A stretch of DNA of 64,000 nt from DAOMFB01 sp963721385 (lineage in GTDB: Bacteria; Acidobacteriota; Thermoanaerobaculia; UBA5066), in the NCBI GenBank assembly GCA_963721385.1, contig CAVRJB010000013.1:1-64000 (forward strand). The letters run 5' to 3'. How positions within the stretch are numbered: position 1 is the first letter of the stretch; every line of letters starts with the position of its first letter. The notes beneath the pieces are model-generated. The model searched no databases, was not told the DNA's origin, and saw only the letters and a program-made list of their open reading frames with translations. The translations under genes and the position numbers were made by a program. Positions 60,354 through 64,000 of the stretch are shown here, piece after piece.

Positions 60354-61260
60354 ATGCGCCCTGCCAGCCGGACGACCCGGAGAGCCCCGACCGCCGCGGT
60401 CGCTCCTCGGCGTCGCCCTCTTCGCGGCCGCGCCGACCGCGGCGGCCGACACGATCGCGACCGTCGAGGCATTCCTGCCGGCGGTCCACGTCGTCGGCGC
60501 GAGCGGCGTCTTCCGGACGGACGTCGAGGTCTTCAACCCGGACCCGGAAGAATCCGCGGACGTCGTCCTCTACCTCACGCCGCCCGACGCCGACTACACG
60601 CAGCTCCCCGGGATCCGGCTCGACCCGCCGCTCCGGCCGCGCGAATCCGTCACCTTCTCCGACATCGTCAGCCAGCAATTCAAGTACGACAACGCGTTCG
60701 GAAATCTGAACGTCGTCTCGCTGAAGGTCGGCGACGTCTCGGCGTATGGCCCGCCGCTCGTCGTCACGAGCAACACCTATAACGTCGCCGGCGCTCTCTC
60801 CGGAACGTACGGGCAGTTCTCGCCCGGCCAGCCCCTCAGAAAGGCCGTCGCCTTCGACGACTCGGTCGCGGGCGAGCTCTACATCATCGGTCTCCGCAAC
60901 GACGCGAACCTCCGGACGAACGTCGGCCTCCTGAACACCGAGGAGGTGCCGCTCGAGGCGGGCGTGCAGCTCGTCGACTCGATCGGGCGCGTCCTCGCCC
61001 AGCGCGCCTACAGCGTGGCGCCGTACTCGATCCGCCAGATCAACGACCTCTTCGGGAAGGAGTTCGTCGCCGCCGGCATCCCGCCCGGCGGTCCCTACCG
61101 ACTGACCGTCTTCGTGAACCTCCCGAACGCCGCGCGGCTCCTCTGCTACGCGTCGGTCTCCGACCTCAGGACGGGCGACCCCTACCTCATCCCCGGAGAG
61201 CCGGCCTCGCTTCCACCGGGCCCGGGCGCCCCCGCCGCCGTCGCGAGGGCCATCCGCTGA
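60354..61260 (+). CDS. secreted protein of unknown function, frameshifted in the signal peptide
   Basis: From ATG 60354 (GGGGGAAG upstream) about 10-15 codons lead into a different frame that is then open to 61260. The second frame carries the hydrophobic core of a signal peptide (SLLGVALFAAAPTAAAD), then a mature protein of about 265 residues. That part has beta-rich segments such as AFLPAVHVVGASGVFRTDVEVF, VTFSDIVSQQF and YRLTVFVNLPNAARLLCY. One extra base between about 60380 and 60405 explains the shift. The mature part resembles two-domain exported proteins often seen in acidobacterial genomes, with a Gly-x-Phe-Arg-Thr-Asp-Val motif. Function unknown. The stop overlaps the next gene. Confidence 0.65.
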
Positions 61261-61880
61261 GCGCCGAAGCCGGGCCGCGGGCGCTTCTCGTCGACCTCGG
61301 GAACGTCCTCGTCCGCTTCGACCACGGCCTCACGCTCCGTCGGATCGGGGAAGCCGCCGGCGTTCCGGCGGAGGACCTGCGAGCTCATCTCTTCGGTCCG
61401 CTCGTGAGGGAACTCGATCTCGGCCGTCTCTCGACGTCGGACTTTTTCCGGAGGGCCGAGGCCGCGGCGGGCCTCCCTCCCCTTTCCGACGATGTCTGGA
61501 CCCCGGCCTGGCGCGACATCTTCGAGCCGCTCCCCGACGCCCTCACCGCTCTCGCTCGGGTCCGGCCCGGCATCCCGAAAGTCCTCGTCTCGAACACGAA
61601 CTCTCTCCACTGGGAAGGCGTGCTGAGGGTCGCCGACGTGACGCGCCTCGTCGACGCTTGTGTTCTCTCCTTCCGGGAGGGGCGGGTGAAGCCCGACCCC
61701 GCCTTCTTCGCCACGGCCCTCGCCGAGGCCGGGGTCCGGGCGCGCGACGCCGTCTTCGCCGACGACCGGGCCGAGTACGTCGAGGCCGCCCGGCGCCTCG
61801 GCCTCGACGCGTTCGCCGTGGAGTCTCCGCAGCAGTTCGCCGAGGCGCTCTCATCGCGCGGACTTCTTCAGCCGCTATGA
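61257..61880 (+). CDS. HAD-superfamily phosphatase (YihX-like)
   Basis: A 207-residue HAD hydrolase. Motif I is LLVDLGNVLVRFD near 11-23, with the nucleophile Asp in VDLGNV. Motif II Ser/Thr is in VLVSNTNS, the conserved Lys in GRVKPDP near 145, and the acidic pair in VFADDRAEYVEAARRLG. This is the YihX/haloacid-dehalogenase type that dephosphorylates sugar phosphates. No ATG, GTG or TTG lies in this frame before motif I. The best start is CTG 61257, which overlaps the previous stop as CTGA, parallel to the ATGA/GTGA/TTGA overlaps elsewhere. A start at ATG-less upstream positions or an indel is the alternative. Confidence 0.8.
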   Translation: MSAEAGPRALLVDLGNVLVRFDHGLTLRRIGEAAGVPAEDLRAHLFGPLVRELDLGRLSTSDFFRRAEAAAGLPPLSDDVWTPAWRDIFEPLPDALTALARVRPGIPKVLVSNTNSLHWEGVLRVADVTRLVDACVLSFREGRVKPDPAFFATALAEAGVRARDAVFADDRAEYVEAARRLGLDAFAVESPQQFAEALSSRGLLQPL

Positions 61881-61929
61881 TCCCGGGCCGGATCCGCCGC
61901 CCGGCCGGCTGCCCACGGAGACCTCTTCG

Positions 61930-62380
61930 ATGACCTCTCGCCGCCTCAGCCCTCGTTCTCGCCCTGCTGCTCGCCGGCGCCGCCGGCGGCTGCGGCCGCT
62001 CCCGGCCGGAAGGAGGTGCCTCTGTCCCCGACCCCACGGGCGTCTTCGCCTCGCTCGACTTCCAACAAGCTCTGGACCGGGCGCGGAGCGGCGGGCAGAT
62101 CGTGATGATCGACGTCTACACGGACTGGTGCGGGTGGTGCAAGAAGCTCGACCGCGAGACGTACTCCGACCGGAGAGTGCGCGAGGCGCTTCGCGAGTTC
62201 GTGCCGATCAAGGTCAACGCCGAGAAGGGGGGCCGGTCCGTGGCCGAGAAGTACGGCGTCCACGGCTTCCCGACCATCCTCTTCGTCGCGGCCGACGGGC
62301 GCATCGTCCGGAAGGTGGAGGGCTACGTCGACGCGAACGAGATGCTCCGGATCCTGGCGTCGATCCGAAAGCCCGCCTGA
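61930..62380 (+). CDS. thioredoxin-like lipoprotein, frameshifted near the start
   Basis: The ATG at 61930 begins a frame that becomes Arg-rich after about six codons. A shift of one base near 61942-61950 gives an alternative frame with a lipoprotein signal (ALVLALLLAGAAGGC). A thioredoxin-fold domain of about 130 residues follows: the redox motif WCGWCK lies in YTDWCGWCKKLDRETY, then the cis-Pro loop GFPTILF. It resembles the thioredoxin_7/DUF255 group of envelope redox proteins. The lipobox suggests membrane anchoring and a role in reducing periplasmic proteins. Without correction only the C-terminal 92 residues (from ATG 62102) form a clean product. Confidence 0.75.
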
Positions 62381-62390
62381 TTCCGCCGCC

Positions 62391-62741
62391 GTGACGTTCA
62401 GGGGCGCGGCCGATCCCCGATTCGAGAAGGGCCTGGCGGAGTTCCGCTCGGGCCGCTTCTTCGAGGCGCACGAGGAGTGGGAGCACCTCTGGAACGAAAG
62501 CTCGGGCGACGACCGCATCTTCCTGCAGGCCCTCATCCAGCTCGCGGCCGGCTGCGTTCACCTGACTCGCGGGAATCACGCTCCCGCCGGACGCCTCTTC
62601 GCGCTCGCACTCGAGAAGCTCGACCGCATTCCCGGCGGCTTCGCTCCTTTCCCGCTCGACGGGCTCCGGGAAGCGCTGAGGGCGCCCGTCCCGGACGCGA
62701 CGTCGGTCCCCGGCGACCCGCGCGACCGCTTCCGGCTCTGA
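62391..62741 (+). CDS. DUF309 family protein
   Basis: A 116-residue protein from GTG 62391. The conserved DUF309 motif FFEAHEEWEHLWNESSGDDRIFLQALIQLAAG occupies about residues 20-50, followed by a helical region (NHAPAGRLFALALEKL). The family is a small helical bundle of unknown function, common in several phyla. It is 10 bases downstream of the thioredoxin-like gene and likely on the same transcript. It converges on the GT4 gene. Confidence 0.85.
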   Translation: MTFRGAADPRFEKGLAEFRSGRFFEAHEEWEHLWNESSGDDRIFLQALIQLAAGCVHLTRGNHAPAGRLFALALEKLDRIPGGFAPFPLDGLREALRAPVPDATSVPGDPRDRFRL

Positions 62742-62750
62742 GGGGGCCTC

Positions 62751-64000
62751 CTAGCTTTCGAAGAGGCGTTCCCGGGGGGCCGGGAGGAGGCCTGCCGTCC
62801 GCTCGGCGACGGCCGCCACGACGGCCGCGTCGGGAATCCGCGACGCGGCACGGCCCGGCTGCCCGATTCCCAGGGCGGCCGCCTCGGCGGCGAGGCGCCC
62901 CGTCAGGGCGCGGGCCCGCGACCGGCCCTCGGCCGCGTCCGCGAGGACGCAAGCGTAGGCCTCCGCCACCCGGTCGGGATGGCGGGCCCGCCCCCACGCT
63001 GCTGCGGCCGCGCCTCGCCTCTCGGCCTCTTCAGGGTCGAAGGCGATCCGGGAGAGCTCGCCGGCCAGCCGCGTGACCTCGTCGCCACCGACAGGGATCT
63101 TCGAGGCGAACGTGTCCGGCAGCTCGCGGAACCAGCCGGTGTCGCTGACGACGAGAGGCAGCCCGAAGCCCGCGAGCCGGCAGACCGCGCCGGAGGTCTC
63201 CCCCATCGTCGGATGGCGGAGGTTGATCGCGAGGTCGGCCGACGACGCCGCCTTCCAGAAGTCCTCCTCGGAGAGGAACCCGCCGAAGGCGACGTCGCCC
63301 TCGAGGCCGAGGCCGCGGACGAGGCCGAGGAGCGGGTCGTCAGGCCCCACTTCCCCCCCGATGAAGAGGAACGGGCGCCTCTCCCGCGGGACGGAGCCGA
63401 GCGCCTCGAGAATGCGTGCCACGCGCTTCGCCGGCGTCACGATGCCGAGCGTGACGGCGGCGGGCCGGCCCGCCGGGATCCCGAGGGCGCGCCGTGCCTC
63501 GTCCCGCGGCGTGCGCGGCGCAGGGACGACGTGGTGCGGGATCTCGGCCACGTCCGTCGAAGGCGCCTTCCGCTGGACCGCTCCCGCAACGATGCGCGAG
63601 TGGACGATGACGGCGTCGGCCGCTGCGAGCAGCCGGCCGTTCATCGGGTAGGACCACGGCTCGAGATCCCAGACGGGAATCCGCGTCCCCTCCTTCATCC
63701 GCTCCCAGAGGCGGCGGCCTCGTTCTCCTTCGTTCGCCGCGAGCTCGCGCGCGTACGCGTCCTCTTTCCCGGCATCGAGGTATCCCGCTGCGAAGAGGTG
63801 GTGGAGGACGAAGTCGTGCAGCGTGACGACGGCCGGCGTTGGCCGGCCGGGCGCCGTCAGCGCCTCGTATGAGCCGGCGTGGATCGGGTCGTTGCCGATC
63901 TGGAACAGGACGACGTCGTGCCGGGCCCGGCAGGCCGCGTTCGCGCGCGCGGGCTCGTACGCCACCGTGTCGACGAACTTGCCCAGCGACGCCAGGAGCT
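62751..64000 (-). CDS. GT4-type glycosyltransferase (partial)
   Basis: The frame is open to the window edge, so the N-terminus lies outside. At least 415 residues are visible. The acceptor-side part has VVLFQIGNDPIHAG and VVTLHDFVLHHLF. The donor-side Rossmann part has AVTLGIVTPAKRVARILEAL and the E-x7-E-like region HPTMGETSGAVCRLAGFGLPLVVSDTGW typical of family 4 transferases. It should transfer a nucleotide-sugar to a glycan or lipid. It ends with an Ala/Arg-rich tail of about 60 residues. Substrate unknown. Confidence 0.85.
   Translation of the reverse strand, partial: LLASLGKFVDTVAYEPARANAACRARHDVVLFQIGNDPIHAGSYEALTAPGRPTPAVVTLHDFVLHHLFAAGYLDAGKEDAYARELAANEGERGRRLWERMKEGTRIPVWDLEPWSYPMNGRLLAAADAVIVHSRIVAGAVQRKAPSTDVAEIPHHVVPAPRTPRDEARRALGIPAGRPAAVTLGIVTPAKRVARILEALGSVPRERRPFLFIGGEVGPDDPLLGLVRGLGLEGDVAFGGFLSEEDFWKAASSADLAINLRHPTMGETSGAVCRLAGFGLPLVVSDTGWFRELPDTFASKIPVGGDEVTRLAGELSRIAFDPEEAERRGAAAAAWGRARHPDRVAEAYACVLADAAEGRSRARALTGRLAAEAAALGIGQPGRAASRIPDAAVVAAVAERTAGLLPAPRERLFES

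Noticed and set aside
1..64000. CRISPR array, rRNA operon, prophage or integrase
   Set aside because: I saw no regularly spaced repeats, no rRNA sequence, and no integrase, terminase or capsid-like protein.

Overview
The window is a high-GC bacterial chromosome segment with dense, mostly operonic coding and many 1-4 base start/stop overlaps (ATGA, GTGA, TTGA and one apparent CTGA). The gene set is that of a Gram-negative-type respiratory bacterium: TolC, TAT-exported formate dehydrogenase-N, complex I, HflKC and lipoproteins. The secreted protein at 60354-61260, the DUF3300 protein and the overall gene mix suggest Acidobacteriota (Thermoanaerobaculia-like). That placement is inference, not a database result. 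Several genes carry single-base frameshifts whose downstream frames stay conserved. This looks like uncorrected assembly errors in a draft or metagenome contig.

Layout. 1-2464: start of a probable cyclic-beta-glucan-synthase-like gene, an AsmA-like membrane protein and a shrunken bPH-SHOCT protein. 2542-9963: hflK-hflC, a B12-type radical SAM protein, a transketolase-like ThDP enzyme and a class I/II aminotransferase (frameshifted). 10183-13708: a three-gene coupled unit of two secreted proteins of unknown function and an M14 peptidase. 13793-15709: cystathionine beta-synthase with CBS domains, and a small exported protein. 15833-17895: tRNA-Pro(GGG) with 3'-end fragments that bracket a DUF3300 gene. 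17987-24585: formate metabolism (fdhE, fdnI, fdnH, selenocysteine fdnG, fdhD), followed by a MerR-type regulator, der and rnr, with tRNA-Leu(CAG) directly upstream of rnr. 28920-33710: one-strand gene set of GT2 glycosyltransferase, polysaccharide deacetylase, acyltransferase, ketoreductase, ACP, dehydratase-like protein and receiver-PilZ protein. 33761-45353: nuoA-E-F-G-H-J-K-L-M-N followed by rex, with a Rex-like operator before nuoA and no nuoB, C, D or I. 45373-52559: VapBC-type toxin-antitoxin, an ABC ATPase/Yip1/TolC set, two oligopeptide-type ABC ATPases and a deoxyhypusine-synthase-like protein. 52563-59734: a large TPR protein and the ffh-rpsP-rimM-trmD-rplS-rnhB translation operon. 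59735-64000: lipoproteins, a secreted protein, a HAD phosphatase, a thioredoxin-like lipoprotein, DUF309 and a GT4 glycosyltransferase that runs off the window.

How it works together. Formate is oxidised outside the membrane by FdnGHI, which needs FdhD and FdhE for maturation and a selenocysteine system that is not in view. Electrons would enter the quinone pool, which complex I also feeds from NADH. Rex, encoded at the end of the nuo operon, probably senses NADH/NAD+ and acts at the nuoA promoter. The 28.9-33.7 kb acyl-carrier gene set joins lipid-type chemistry (AT, KR, ACP, DH) to glycan-type enzymes (GT2, deacetylase) under a receiver-PilZ protein. It is my best candidate for an undescribed biosynthetic system.
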